The notes under the pieces were generated by a model that worked only from the letters and a program-made list of their open reading frames with translations, had not been told where the DNA came from and did no database searches. Of a stretch of DNA of 64,000 nucleotides, positions 22,005 to 30,975 are shown piece by piece. The position numbers and the translations under genes were made by a program. Source of the stretch: JACPYM01 sp031423495 (GTDB lineage: Bacteria > Acidobacteriota > Blastocatellia > RBC074); the NCBI GenBank assembly GCA_031423495.1, contig JANPFP010000209.1, forward strand, positions 1 through 64,000. Direction: 5' to 3'. Every line of letters begins with the position of its first letter. Positions within the stretch are counted from its first letter, which is position 1.

Positions 22005-23816
22005 ATGCGCATACCCAAAGGCTTCAGTGAGGAGTTAAGACAGCAAGCCGACATCCTGAAAGTAATCGGTGATTACATTTCTTTGAAAAAGAAGGGCAAT
22101 AATTTTTGGGCGTGTTGTCCTTTTCACGGCGAGAAGACGCCGAGTTTCAGCGTCAATCCTAGCAAGGGATTTTTCAAATGTTTCGGCTGCGGAAAAGCTG
22201 GGGATGCAGTGAAGTTCGTGATGGAAATTGAGGGCGCTTCCTTCCCCGAAGCCATCACGACCGTAGCCGAAAAATGTGGCATCGCCGTGCCGGTGGTTGA
22301 AAATACGGCGGAAATGGAAGCCCGCGACCGGCAGCGCGTTGATCTGTTGCAAATCAACAAGTGGGCGGCGGAATTTTTCGCTACGAGTTTGCATGAATCC
22401 GCTGAAGGCCATCGCGCGCTGGAATACCTAGAAGGACGCGGCATCGAAGAGACTACGCGCCTCGCTTTCAAGCTGGGTTACGCGCCGAGTAGTTGGGATG
22501 CGCTGTCGGGCTATTTGAAAAAACAGGGCGTATCGGTTCCGCAAATCGAAGCCAGCGGCTTAGTGAGCTTGAAAGAGTCAGGTGGCTATTACGACAAATT
22601 TCGCGGACGGCTGATGTTCCCCATCAACGACGCACAAGGACGCGTCGTCGCGTTTGGCGGGCGCGTGATGGGCGAAGGCGAGCCAAAGTATTTGAATTCG
22701 CCTGAGACGGCGGTTTACACCAAAGGGCAGCACCTGTTCGGCTTGCATCAGGCGCGCGACGCGGTACGCAAGCAGGGATATGCTATTTTGGTGGAAGGTT
22801 ATCTCGACTTCCTGATTCCCTTTCAGGCGGGCGTCAAAAATCTGGTAGCGAGTTTGGGTACGGCGCTGACCGAACAGCAAGTGCGATTGTTGGGACGTTA
22901 CGCCAAAAAGATCATTGTCAATTTCGACCCCGATACAGCCGGTGTGAACGCAACCAAAAGAAGTTTGGAATTACTGTTGACCGAAGGTTTCAAAGTCAAT
23001 GTGCTGAGTCTGCCGGAAGATTTAGACCCCGACGAATTCATCAGAGCGCGCGGTGCGGATGATTATTTGAAGTTGCTCAAAGGTTCACAGCCGTTTATGG
23101 ATTACATCGTGGCCCAGGCAACGCGCAACCACGATCAGACCCGTCCGGCGGGCAAGCTCGAAACGATCAACGAGGTATTGCCTTATCTGCGATTGGTCTC
23201 TGACAAGATCGAACGCGCCGAGCAGATCAACCAGATCGCCGACCGGCTGAAAATTGACAGCAAGTTGTTATTGAATGAATTTCGTAAGGCCGCGACAACG
23301 CGGCAAGATCGAATGAGTGAACGCGCCGTCAAAGCGACGCTCTCGTTGCAGGCGGCGGAACGTAAATTGCTAGAAATTTTGTTGAATCATTTGCCGTTAC
23401 GGCGGCGTCTGATGCAACAGATTACGGAAGATGACTTCGCGGGCTTGCGCACCGAACACCTCTTCCGCTTGCTCTTTGAGTTTGAACAAACCCAGACCGA
23501 GCCGACTTACGGCACGTTGACTGAGGCGCTCGATGACGAAGAACTGGCACAAGACTTGTTGCCACAATTGATGATTACGTCAGATTCCGAGACGACCGAG
23601 ATTGATGTGCTGCGGCGTTTGTTAAGTGAAGCGACCGGTTGCTTACAAAGCCTACGTGGCCTGCGGCTGTCAGAACGACAGAGCCAATTGCAACGCGAGA
23701 TCAACCGCGCCCAACGCGACAACGACACAGAAAAGCTCAACGAACTGGCGATGCTTAAGTTTGAATTGGCGAAACAGGAACGCGAACTGTCACAATGGTC
23801 CCCCGATAAAAGCTAG
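22005..23816 (+). CDS. dnaG: DNA primase
   Basis: The 603-residue enzyme makes RNA primers for replication. It has the N-terminal CHC2 zinc ribbon (CPFHGEKTPSFSV, then CFGCG, residues about 38-66), the TOPRIM core (LVEGYLDFL and NFDPDTAG near 255-310) and a C-terminal helical region that would contact DnaB. It lies upstream of rpoD, matching the conserved dnaG-rpoD order of the macromolecular synthesis operon; rpsU is absent from this position. Confidence 0.97.
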   Translation: MRIPKGFSEELRQQADILKVIGDYISLKKKGNNFWACCPFHGEKTPSFSVNPSKGFFKCFGCGKAGDAVKFVMEIEGASFPEAITTVAEKCGIAVPVVENTAEMEARDRQRVDLLQINKWAAEFFATSLHESAEGHRALEYLEGRGIEETTRLAFKLGYAPSSWDALSGYLKKQGVSVPQIEASGLVSLKESGGYYDKFRGRLMFPINDAQGRVVAFGGRVMGEGEPKYLNSPETAVYTKGQHLFGLHQARDAVRKQGYAILVEGYLDFLIPFQAGVKNLVASLGTALTEQQVRLLGRYAKKIIVNFDPDTAGVNATKRSLELLLTEGFKVNVLSLPEDLDPDEFIRARGADDYLKLLKGSQPFMDYIVAQATRNHDQTRPAGKLETINEVLPYLRLVSDKIERAEQINQIADRLKIDSKLLLNEFRKAATTRQDRMSERAVKATLSLQAAERKLLEILLNHLPLRRRLMQQITEDDFAGLRTEHLFRLLFEFEQTQTEPTYGTLTEALDDEELAQDLLPQLMITSDSETTEIDVLRRLLSEATGCLQSLRGLRLSERQSQLQREINRAQRDNDTEKLNELAMLKFELAKQERELSQWSPDKS

Positions 23817-24023
23817 CCGAAAAATAATTACGGCAAATATATTGGCAATGAATTCGGACGAAACTGTTGCATAAACACGTAACTTTACCTGTTTTGCTTT
23901 GATTCAGCGGAAGAAGTCGCGCATTCAACGTGTTTTATAAAGTGGTGAACTTGAATAGAGGCAAAGGAGATTTCTTTTCTACCGCCCGCCCCGAAGTAAT
24001 TGGCGGAGAGAGGAGAAGCGAAA

Positions 24024-25724
24024 GTGGACGAGAAATATAACGACGACGTTCAAAAATTAATAGACATGGGCAAGGACAACAAGTTCTTGTCTTACGACGA
24101 AATCAACAATGAAATCCCGGAAGGGCCGATTGCGATAGACGACATCGAAGATATTCTCGGTATCGTCGGCAACGAAGGCATTTCCATCGGCGATTCGCAG
24201 GAACAGTTTTTCGAGACGGCGGCTTCGTCGTCGCTCGAAAAGAAAGAAGATCAGGCCGACGAAGAACCAGCGGAACTTGATCTCTCGCCCGGTACGCTGG
24301 AAAAGACCAACGACCCGGTGCGGCTTTACCTGCGTGAGATGGGCGTAGTCCCGCTGCTCACGCGCGAAGGCGAAGTCGCCATCGCCAAGCGCATCGAACG
24401 CGGCAAGATTCGTGCGCAAAAAGCGATCTCGCGTTCGCCCGTAGCGATTAGCGAAATCCTCTTGCTCGGTCAGGAACTGGCCGCTGGCGAAATCGGCATC
24501 CGTGACGTAGTGGCGTTCAACGAACAGGAGGGCGTCACCGAAGAGAAGATCGAGGAATATCACAATTACACGCTCGAAACGGTCAGCGAGATCGGCAAGG
24601 CGTTTAAGAAAACCAACGCCTCGGCGCTCAAGGTGAACGAAGAACCCAAACGTTCACCCAAGCTTTACAGGATGAAGCGCAAGCTCTCGCGACAACGCAT
24701 CGAGTTGTCGCATCTGGTTCGCCTGCTCGAATTCATGCCTGACATCGTTGACCGCCTGGTCGGTGCGATGCGCGGCGTCTCAAACGGCCTCAAGCAAGCC
24801 GAACGCGACATTGACAAGACCCACAAAATCCTCGAACGCAAACGCAAAGAGGAAGAGATCAAGGAACTCGAAAAGAAGATTCGCGGGCTGAAGAAAAACA
24901 TTTCGACGCTCGAAGAAACCCATCACACGAATTCCGTCGAACTCAAACGCGCCTATCAAATCTGGGTCATCGGCGAAGCCGAAGCGCAACAGGCCAAGAC
25001 CGAATTGGTCGAAGCCAACCTGCGCCTCGTCGTTTCGATTGCCAAGAAATACACCAATCGCGGCTTGCAGTTCCTCGACTTGATTCAGGAAGGCAACATC
25101 GGCCTGATGAAAGCCGTAGACAAGTTCGAATATCGTCGCGGTTATAAGTTCTCGACTTACGCGACGTGGTGGATTCGCCAAGCCATCACGCGCGCCATCG
25201 CCGACCAGGCGCGTACGATTCGCATTCCGGTTCACATGATCGAAACGATCAACAAGCTGATTCGGACTTCGCGCGCGCTGGTGCAGGAACTCGGACGTGA
25301 ACCTACGTCGGAAGAAATCGGCAAGAAGATGGACATCCCCGCGTCGAAAGTCCGCAAGGTCTTGAAGATCGCGCAGGAACCGATTTCTTTAGAGACCCCG
25401 ATTGGCGAAGAAGAAGATTCGCATCTGGGCGATTTCATCGAAGACAAGACCATTCAAAACCCGGCAGAAGCCGTCATCAACATCAACCTCCGCGAAATCA
25501 CGGAAGAAGTGTTGAAGACGCTCACGCCGCGCGAAGAAAAGGTCATCAAGATGCGCTTCGGGCTGGGGCCGAACGGCTCAGAGCATACGCTCGAAGAAGT
25601 CGGACAGCATTTCGCCGTAACGCGCGAACGCATCCGCCAAATCGAAGCGAAGGCGTTGCGCAAGCTGCGGCATCCGTCGCGGTCGCGTAAGTTGAAAGCG
25701 TTTTTGGAGAGCGGCAGGCCCTAA
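24024..25724 (+). CDS. rpoD: RNA polymerase primary sigma factor
   Basis: The product, about 566 residues, is the housekeeping sigma70. It has region 1.1 (LIDMGKDNKFLSYDEINNE), region 1.2 (DPVRLYLREMGVVPLL), a non-conserved insert rich in charged coiled-coil sequence, the region 2 core (EANLRLVVSIAKKY, FLDLIQEGNIGLMKAVDKF, YKFSTYATWWIRQA), region 3 and the region 4 helix-turn-helix (TLEEVGQHFAVTRERIRQIEAKALRKLR). I place the start at GTG 24024, eight bases after AGGAG; an upstream TTG at 24000 in the same frame is possible. It follows dnaG after 207 bases and is closed by a strong terminator. Confidence 0.97.
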   Translation: MDEKYNDDVQKLIDMGKDNKFLSYDEINNEIPEGPIAIDDIEDILGIVGNEGISIGDSQEQFFETAASSSLEKKEDQADEEPAELDLSPGTLEKTNDPVRLYLREMGVVPLLTREGEVAIAKRIERGKIRAQKAISRSPVAISEILLLGQELAAGEIGIRDVVAFNEQEGVTEEKIEEYHNYTLETVSEIGKAFKKTNASALKVNEEPKRSPKLYRMKRKLSRQRIELSHLVRLLEFMPDIVDRLVGAMRGVSNGLKQAERDIDKTHKILERKRKEEEIKELEKKIRGLKKNISTLEETHHTNSVELKRAYQIWVIGEAEAQQAKTELVEANLRLVVSIAKKYTNRGLQFLDLIQEGNIGLMKAVDKFEYRRGYKFSTYATWWIRQAITRAIADQARTIRIPVHMIETINKLIRTSRALVQELGREPTSEEIGKKMDIPASKVRKVLKIAQEPISLETPIGEEEDSHLGDFIEDKTIQNPAEAVININLREITEEVLKTLTPREEKVIKMRFGLGPNGSEHTLEEVGQHFAVTRERIRQIEAKALRKLRHPSRSRKLKAFLESGRP

Positions 25725-25750
25725 GCCTTACGAGTTGCCAAGATCAGTTA

Positions 25751-25784
25751 GAGCGCCGGGGCAACTCGGCGCTCTTTTGTTTTT
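25751..25784 (+). terminator. Rho-independent terminator of rpoD
   Basis: A perfect 8-bp stem GAGCGCCG / CGGCGCTC (25751-25758, 25767-25774) with an 8-base loop is followed by TTTTGTTTTT, 26 bases after the rpoD stop. Confidence 0.92.
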
Positions 25785-26019
25785 CCGTTAAGCAGCTGAC
25801 CAACGTCAGCCCCAAACTCGCGGCGCTCATCGCTGCCGTCACGCAATAACCCGCTGACTTGCGCGTCGGGTGGAGCTTTAACGGCACGCTGCATTTCATC
25901 GGTACGCACGAACCGCGCGGCGCGACTGGTTGCGGCAACTGATCGCGCCGCGCGCAGCCGACAACCGCGACGCCCTGCTGACGGCCTTGCGCGCCGCTGA
26001 GAAAGAGTTCAAGCCGTAA
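25781..26019 (+). pseudogene. Remnant of a decayed coding sequence
   Basis: Three short stretches read like protein: KQLTNVSPKLAALIAAVTQ followed by a stop (25853-25855 area), then PADLRVGWSFNGTLHF and FIGTHEPRGATG in the same frame, then after a frame change DWLRQLIAPRAADNRD and LLTALRAAEKEFKP ending at a TAA (26017-26019). The composition is that of real coding sequence but it is broken by a stop and a frameshift and has no start. I read it as the 3' end of a lost gene; the family is not recognisable. Confidence 0.5.
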
Positions 26020-26030
26020 CGATTACGTTC

Positions 26031-26370
26031 AGCCCGGTTCACCGGGCTTTCCCGCAGGGCGGATAGGCCAGCCGTTCGACGGCTGGTGAGCGGCGCAATG
26101 GTTTTCGTGAAGCCGCTTCAGCGTCTTTCCCGCATCAGGCTTTTTTAGCCAATGGCGTCCGAACCCATTGGCTAAAGCCTGACACAAGAAGCCCGTTCAA
26201 ACGGGCTGAGGAGAAACGCCTCTCCCATACCAGCCGTTGAACGACTGGCCTACCCCTGCGGGAAAGGCCGATGAATCGGCCTGAGAAAGGTACAGCCGTT
26301 GAACAACTGGCTTGTGTCCTACTGATAAAGCCGATGAATCGGCCTGACAGCAAACGTTCCGCATTGCTGC
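26031..26370. repeat. Array of small hairpin-forming palindromes
   Basis: About eight palindromes occur in 340 bases: AGCCCGGTTCACCGGGCT, CCAGCCGTTCGACGGCTGG, TAGCCAATGG with CCATTGGCTA, AGCCCGTTCAAACGGGCT, CCAGCCGTTGAACGACTGG, AGGCCGATGAATCGGCCT, CAGCCGTTGAACAACTG and GCCGATGAATCGGC. Several are variants of the same two units, CAGCCGTTnAACGGCTG and GCCGATnnATCGGC. No coding potential. Confidence 0.85.
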
Positions 26371-26402
26371 GGAATCACCAACAACTTTTTGAGGAGCCAT
26401 TT

Positions 26403-27248
26403 ATGCAGCCCATCTTACGCCTTTGTCTTTTCGCCTTTGGTTTATCACTCGCACCGTTCGCCTTGGCTCAATCCGCCGAACCGCGCGCCTTGCTCGCCAA
26501 CGTAGCCAATGCAGACATTGACCCGACGCCGTATCTCGTCAGCGAAAAATATGACGGCGTACGCGCGTTGTGGGATGGCAAAGTGTTGCGTTCGCGCGCG
26601 GGCAATGTCTTCAACACCCCCGCCTGGTTCATTGCCAAGCTGCCTTCACAACTGCTCGACGGCGAGCTGTGGATGGCACGCGGGCAGTTTGAAAAGCTGT
26701 CAGGCGCGGTACGCAAAGTGACGCCGCAGGATGATGAGTGGCGCGCGATCAAATACATGGTGTTTGAATTACCTGACGCGCCGGGCACGTTTGCTGAACG
26801 CGCTGAGCGCATCAAGCAGATCGTCGCACAAGCCAGCTTCGCGCAACTCGTAGCGGTGGAGCAATTCCGTTTGACTGACAACGCCGCGCTCAAACGCAAA
26901 CTCGCCGAGATTGTCAAAGCGGGCGGCGAAGGCTTGATGCTGCATCGCGCCGATGCGCCTTATGTCACGGGACGCAACGACGCGCTGTTGAAATTGAAAC
27001 CGCTGGATGACGCCGAGGCCAAAGTGACTGCGCACGTGCCGGGCAAGGGCAAATACACGGGGATGATGGGCGCGCTGCAAGTCGAAATGGCCGATGGCAA
27101 ACGCTTTCAAATCGGTACGGGCTTTACTGATGCGGTGCGGGCGAATCCGCCTGCGATTGGCGCGACGGTGACGTTCACTTATCGCGGCTTGACCAAAAAT
27201 GGATTGCCGCGCTTTGCGAGTTTCTTGCGGGTACGCGAAGTGTTTTGA
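26403..27248 (+). CDS. ligE: Periplasmic ATP-dependent DNA ligase, LigE type
   Basis: The 281-residue protein begins with a signal peptide (MQPILRLCLFAFGLSLAP, cleavage likely after ALA-Q near residue 23), followed by a minimal ATP-dependent ligase: nucleotidyltransferase motif I with the adenylated Lys in SEKYDGVRA (Lys49), motif III-like LLDGELWMARG, motif IV GGEGLMLHRADAPY and motif V LLKLKPLDD, then an OB-fold ending near FASFLRVREVF. This size and signal fit Lig E, best known from Neisseria, Haemophilus and relatives, where the enzyme is exported and linked to extracellular DNA uptake or biofilm. The start is set by the signal peptide. It is convergent with a nucleotidyltransferase gene, one base between the two stops. 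Confidence 0.88.
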   Translation: MQPILRLCLFAFGLSLAPFALAQSAEPRALLANVANADIDPTPYLVSEKYDGVRALWDGKVLRSRAGNVFNTPAWFIAKLPSQLLDGELWMARGQFEKLSGAVRKVTPQDDEWRAIKYMVFELPDAPGTFAERAERIKQIVAQASFAQLVAVEQFRLTDNAALKRKLAEIVKAGGEGLMLHRADAPYVTGRNDALLKLKPLDDAEAKVTAHVPGKGKYTGMMGALQVEMADGKRFQIGTGFTDAVRANPPAIGATVTFTYRGLTKNGLPRFASFLRVREVF

Positions 27249-27249
27249 C

Positions 27250-28005
27250 TCAGACCGTCGCCAACCGCACACGTACCAGCAAATCGTGCAGCGCCGCTTT
27301 GCCCGTCGCCGCTTCGGGCAATGACGATTCCTCGCCAACCTGTTCGAGCAAGGCGCGCAGTCGCGTGAATTCCGTCGCGTAAAAATTCAAATCCGTTTCT
27401 TCAAGGGTTCCCTTCTCTGCGCCGGAGAGTTTGCGCGCGATGAGTTCGTCAACGTAAGGCAGCTTGAACGATTGATTGAGCGTGACGAGATTGGCTTCGA
27501 CTTCGCCACTGCGCATGAGGTGGATGCCGGTGAGCAATACGCGAAAAACGTAAAGCAGCGGCTTCACGCGGTGCGGCTCGGATTTCTGAAAGAGCTTCCA
27601 TTCGGTTTCGGCAAAGCCGAGGTAATGATGATGGTGGTAGCGCGTGATGCAGCTTTTAGCGATCTCTTTCAACTCGTCGTGTTCAGGCGAAGTGCGCAAG
27701 ATGAGCGGTGAATAAAGCTGCTCCAGCACGTAGCCGTTCTTTTTCAGCAGCAAGCCGAAAAACTTGCGGATGTCGTGCGTGACAAGGTCAAGTTCCAATC
27801 CATTATCAATGCGGCTGACTTCGATGGTCTCGCGCGTGTCGTGCAAGCCGACGACTTCACGCGCGGGCAGGATGTGTACGCCGCGCAGGTCAAAGTCGGA
27901 ATCAGGCGACGGGAAGCCATACAAATGCGCGCCACTAATCGTGGCAAACAGCAGCGGATACGGTTGCGCGTCGAGTTCTTTTTCGAGCCGTGAATCAAAG
28001 GTCAT
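27250..28005 (-). CDS. Polymerase-beta-superfamily nucleotidyltransferase (COG3541-like), second of a pair
   Basis: The 251-residue protein carries the nucleotidyltransferase signature ISGAHLYGFPSPDSDFDLRG (residues about 23-42; Asp residues bind metal), followed by a helical domain with HHHHYLGFAETEWK. Relatives grouped in COG3541 (YcgL-like) are annotated as RNA-repair-associated or unknown. It overlaps the upstream paralogous gene by four bases (ATGA), so the pair is co-translated. It is the last gene of the kinase operon. Substrate unknown; it might nucleotidylate a protein or an RNA. Confidence 0.8.
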   Translation of the reverse strand: MTFDSRLEKELDAQPYPLLFATISGAHLYGFPSPDSDFDLRGVHILPAREVVGLHDTRETIEVSRIDNGLELDLVTHDIRKFFGLLLKKNGYVLEQLYSPLILRTSPEHDELKEIAKSCITRYHHHHYLGFAETEWKLFQKSEPHRVKPLLYVFRVLLTGIHLMRSGEVEANLVTLNQSFKLPYVDELIARKLSGAEKGTLEETDLNFYATEFTRLRALLEQVGEESSLPEAATGKAALHDLLVRVRLATV

Positions 28006-28925
28006 AACGATTCTCCTTCCACCATCGCACGCCGCGCCTTCAGCAAGAACGCATTGGCGCGAACGTAATCGGGCCGTTCGGGCAGGCGCGTGAAATTGAG
28101 CGCGCCGTCAAATTCGGTATGCAGCCGCAAGCGCAAAGCGTTCACTTCTGCCCACGGCATTTCGCCACGACGGATCGAAAGCAGCAAGTCGCGGTGCGCG
28201 CCTACGTGAACGTTGACGAAACCGTCGCGCAAAACTGAAATGCCAGACATCAGCAAACGAATCAGATGCATAGCGTGCTTCCATTTGGGTTCGCCGGTGG
28301 TGCGCACGTCCTGTTCGAGCTTTTTGAATTGCGACATCACGTAACCGTTATAAGTCTGGTATACCAGTTGTGAGAGGAGGCATTCGCGCAGCGCCAGTAA
28401 CTCTTGCGCGAGCGGCGCGGCGTATTCGACCAGCGGCGAGTAAAGGCATTCGAGAATGTTCGGATTCGCTTTGAGCGCGAGGGTGAGGAACTTTTGCAAC
28501 TCCCAATAGCACTCTTGTTCGGCATCGTCTTCGATTTGTTCGGGTACGCCCGCGAGCGACCAGTGCAAGGCGGCGGGCGGCAGATAAATTCCGCGACGAT
28601 CAGTGTCTGACGCTTCGGTATCCAACCCATAAGCGCGCGAACCGATGACGCAGCGATAAATAATGTATTCGCGCAAGCCTGCTTCATCGCGCGCGTCGGT
28701 CAATTCAAATGCCTGATGTTGTTTGCGCAGCGAAAACTCTTTGCGCGTGAGCGAACTCTCTACGTTGTTGGTGTAAAGAATTCGATAACTGTGTGTGTGG
28801 TCGGTGGGCGCAGAGACGATGACGCCGACGGCTCCGCGCGGGGCGAGCAGCGCGCCATTGTTGTCATAAAGCTCGGTGCGCGAAACGATTTGCGTACCGA
28901 CGGGAATGATGAGTTGCGAATTCAC
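28002..28925 (-). CDS. Polymerase-beta-superfamily nucleotidyltransferase (COG3541-like), first of a pair
   Basis: The product, about 307 residues, has an N-terminal beta-rich region (IIPVGTQIVSRTELYDNNGALLAP), which looks like a small KOW/SH3-type domain, and then the nucleotidyltransferase signature GSRAYGLDTEASDTDRRGIY with the metal-binding Asp pair. The helical C-terminal part parallels that of its neighbour, so the two are paralogues with distinct N-termini. I place the start at GTG 28925, 22 bases after the kinase stop; the frame stays open further upstream but overlaps the kinase gene and reads as proline-rich shadow. Function unknown. Confidence 0.78.
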   Translation of the reverse strand: MNSQLIIPVGTQIVSRTELYDNNGALLAPRGAVGVIVSAPTDHTHSYRILYTNNVESSLTRKEFSLRKQHQAFELTDARDEAGLREYIIYRCVIGSRAYGLDTEASDTDRRGIYLPPAALHWSLAGVPEQIEDDAEQECYWELQKFLTLALKANPNILECLYSPLVEYAAPLAQELLALRECLLSQLVYQTYNGYVMSQFKKLEQDVRTTGEPKWKHAMHLIRLLMSGISVLRDGFVNVHVGAHRDLLLSIRRGEMPWAEVNALRLRLHTEFDGALNFTRLPERPDYVRANAFLLKARRAMVEGESL

Positions 28926-28947
28926 AAGGCAGTAATGCTGGAAAGGT

Positions 28948-30975
28948 TTATTGATTGCCGCCGGTGATGGTGAGCGATTTTTTGGCGGCGGGTTTGGCAG
29001 GCGCGGTAACGACCACTTTGCGCGGCGCAACGCCTGTTCCCACAGGTTTCGCTACCCCGGATTTCACGGTTCCAGTTTTGGGAGCAAGCGGTTTGAGTGC
29101 CGCAGTGGTAACGCCGCCGTTCGGCTTACGCGCGGGCGAACCAATCCGCGAAATGGACCGCGAAACGGCTTTTGGCGTAATCGGTTTCGGCTTGGCCTCT
29201 TTGCTTTCGGGAGCGGCTTCCTCTGTTTTTACAGGTGCGACAGGGTCTTTCGGTTCGACCGCTTTCACGTCGGTGGCTTCGCGTTTTTCTTCGGGCTTAG
29301 GCGGAGCCATCGCGGGCACGGTCAGCGGCGTAGTAATGCGCGCGCCTGCTTCGCGCAACCCGGTTTGCGCTGCGCTCGAAGTCGGGCGCAACTTGAGGGC
29401 TTCGGTGAACTGCACGCGCGCCTGATCGTATTGCCCCGCCGCCTGTGACGCTTTGGCGTTGTTGACGAAGATTTGATATTGCCGCAACGCCGCAATGCGC
29501 GCGGGCAAATTATTCGCCTTCGCGGTGTTCGGATTGGCTGCCGCATATTCTTCATAAGCCTTGAGCGCATCGCTCACTCGTTCGCCCTGCTCGGCTTGCC
29601 GTGCGAAGACGAGCTTCGGCGATTCGAGCAGCTTCACAGGCAGCGGCGCGGCGGCAGCGGCGACGACAGCAGGCGAGAGAGTGTTGCTCACGGGAACGTT
29701 GGGCGAAGGCAACACCGACGGGGCAACAACAGCGGATACATTAGACGCCAAGCCTTCGTTGCTGCGTGGCGACGAGAAGAAATACGCGCCCGCCAACGTG
29801 CCGCCTAAGGCGCAGGCAATGAAAGCGGGTAACAGCCAGCGTTCGCGTTTGCGCCCCATCACTGGCGGCACAACGTTAAGCGGCGTACCGGCAGGCAAGG
29901 CTGACGCGTAAGTCGTCGTAACCATTTCGGCCCTTTCAGCAGAACGCGTACGCAACAACGAAGCGATTGGTTTGGGCACTATTGCGGTCGCTCGGGCTTG
30001 TGCGTTCGCAGCGGCGGCAATGAAATCGGCAGTCGGTACGCGGTCAAAGGCAGGCAATTCAGGTAATGAGCCAGTCGGGGTTTTGCGCGTCACCGCTTCG
30101 CCGCCGAGTTCGGTTTCAACCGCTTGCACCGCTTTGAGAAATTCGCCGATGGACGCAAAACGATCCAGCGGATTGCGGCGCACGGCGCGCGCAATGGCTG
30201 TGGCTAACGAATGCGGTACGTCAGGGCGAATGGCGAGCAGCGCGTCGGCATCCACTTCGGCTTGCGGTTGAGCAAAGCGCGAGTCTTCGTTGGCGATGGC
30301 GGTGTGCGGCAAACGTCCAGTGAGCATTTCATAAAATGCTGAACCCGCCGCAAAAATGTCTGAGCGAAAGTCAGGCGCGCTGCCGCGTTGCATTTCGGGC
30401 GATTGATAAGCGACGAGTTCGGGATACAACTTGCGCAACTCGCCGCCGATGACTTTTTGGATGATGCTGAAATCGGTGAGCTTCACGCGCCCGCGCGGAT
30501 CAAGAATCAAATTGCTCAGGCGCACATCGCCATGCACGATGCCGGTACGCTGAAAGTCAGACTCGTCGAGATAGCTCACACGATGGGCGTAATCGAGCGC
30601 CGCCAACATTTGCCGTCCGTAACTAACGGCTTCGACGGCGTTGGGTACGCCTTGCCGCATCAGCAAATCGCGCAACGTAGCGCCGGTGAAATGTTCGCCG
30701 ACTAAAAAGTAATCGCCGCCGATGTTGAGCAACTCATACATCGCTACGATGTTGCGATGTACGAGTTGGCGCTGGGCGAAAACTTCGCGGCGAAAGCGCG
30801 CTTTGAGTTGTACCTGTAATGATTTCGTGAAAACGCTGAAGTTAACGGTCTTCAACAAAAACTCGCGCTGTGGGTCAGGCGGCAGTCCGGCGAGTTGCGC
30901 GCGATAGATCGGCCCCAGGCGGCCTTGCGCCAATTCGCTGATGATTTGGTATTTCCCTACGAGTTTGCCGACCAT
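28948..30975 (-). CDS. Membrane-anchored Ser/Thr protein kinase-like protein
   Basis: The 675-residue protein has a bacterial Hanks-type kinase domain (about 1-285): glycine loop AQGRLGPIYRA, Lys42 in FLLKTV, catalytic HGD-V-RLSN (Asp150, Asn155) and DFS (Asp168-Phe-Ser170) instead of DFG, then YQSPEMQRG. The key Lys, Asp, Asn and Asp remain, so activity is possible although the loop and DFG are degenerate. A transmembrane helix lies near 380-400 (LLPAFIACALGGTLAGAYFF), followed by a periplasmic TPR-like region (about 460-550) and a basic Pro/Ala/Lys-rich tail. It heads an operon with two nucleotidyltransferases. Confidence 0.85.
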   Translation of the reverse strand: MVGKLVGKYQIISELAQGRLGPIYRAQLAGLPPDPQREFLLKTVNFSVFTKSLQVQLKARFRREVFAQRQLVHRNIVAMYELLNIGGDYFLVGEHFTGATLRDLLMRQGVPNAVEAVSYGRQMLAALDYAHRVSYLDESDFQRTGIVHGDVRLSNLILDPRGRVKLTDFSIIQKVIGGELRKLYPELVAYQSPEMQRGSAPDFRSDIFAAGSAFYEMLTGRLPHTAIANEDSRFAQPQAEVDADALLAIRPDVPHSLATAIARAVRRNPLDRFASIGEFLKAVQAVETELGGEAVTRKTPTGSLPELPAFDRVPTADFIAAAANAQARATAIVPKPIASLLRTRSAERAEMVTTTYASALPAGTPLNVVPPVMGRKRERWLLPAFIACALGGTLAGAYFFSSPRSNEGLASNVSAVVAPSVLPSPNVPVSNTLSPAVVAAAAAPLPVKLLESPKLVFARQAEQGERVSDALKAYEEYAAANPNTAKANNLPARIAALRQYQIFVNNAKASQAAGQYDQARVQFTEALKLRPTSSAAQTGLREAGARITTPLTVPAMAPPKPEEKREATDVKAVEPKDPVAPVKTEEAAPESKEAKPKPITPKAVSRSISRIGSPARKPNGGVTTAALKPLAPKTGTVKSGVAKPVGTGVAPRKVVVTAPAKPAAKKSLTITGGNQ

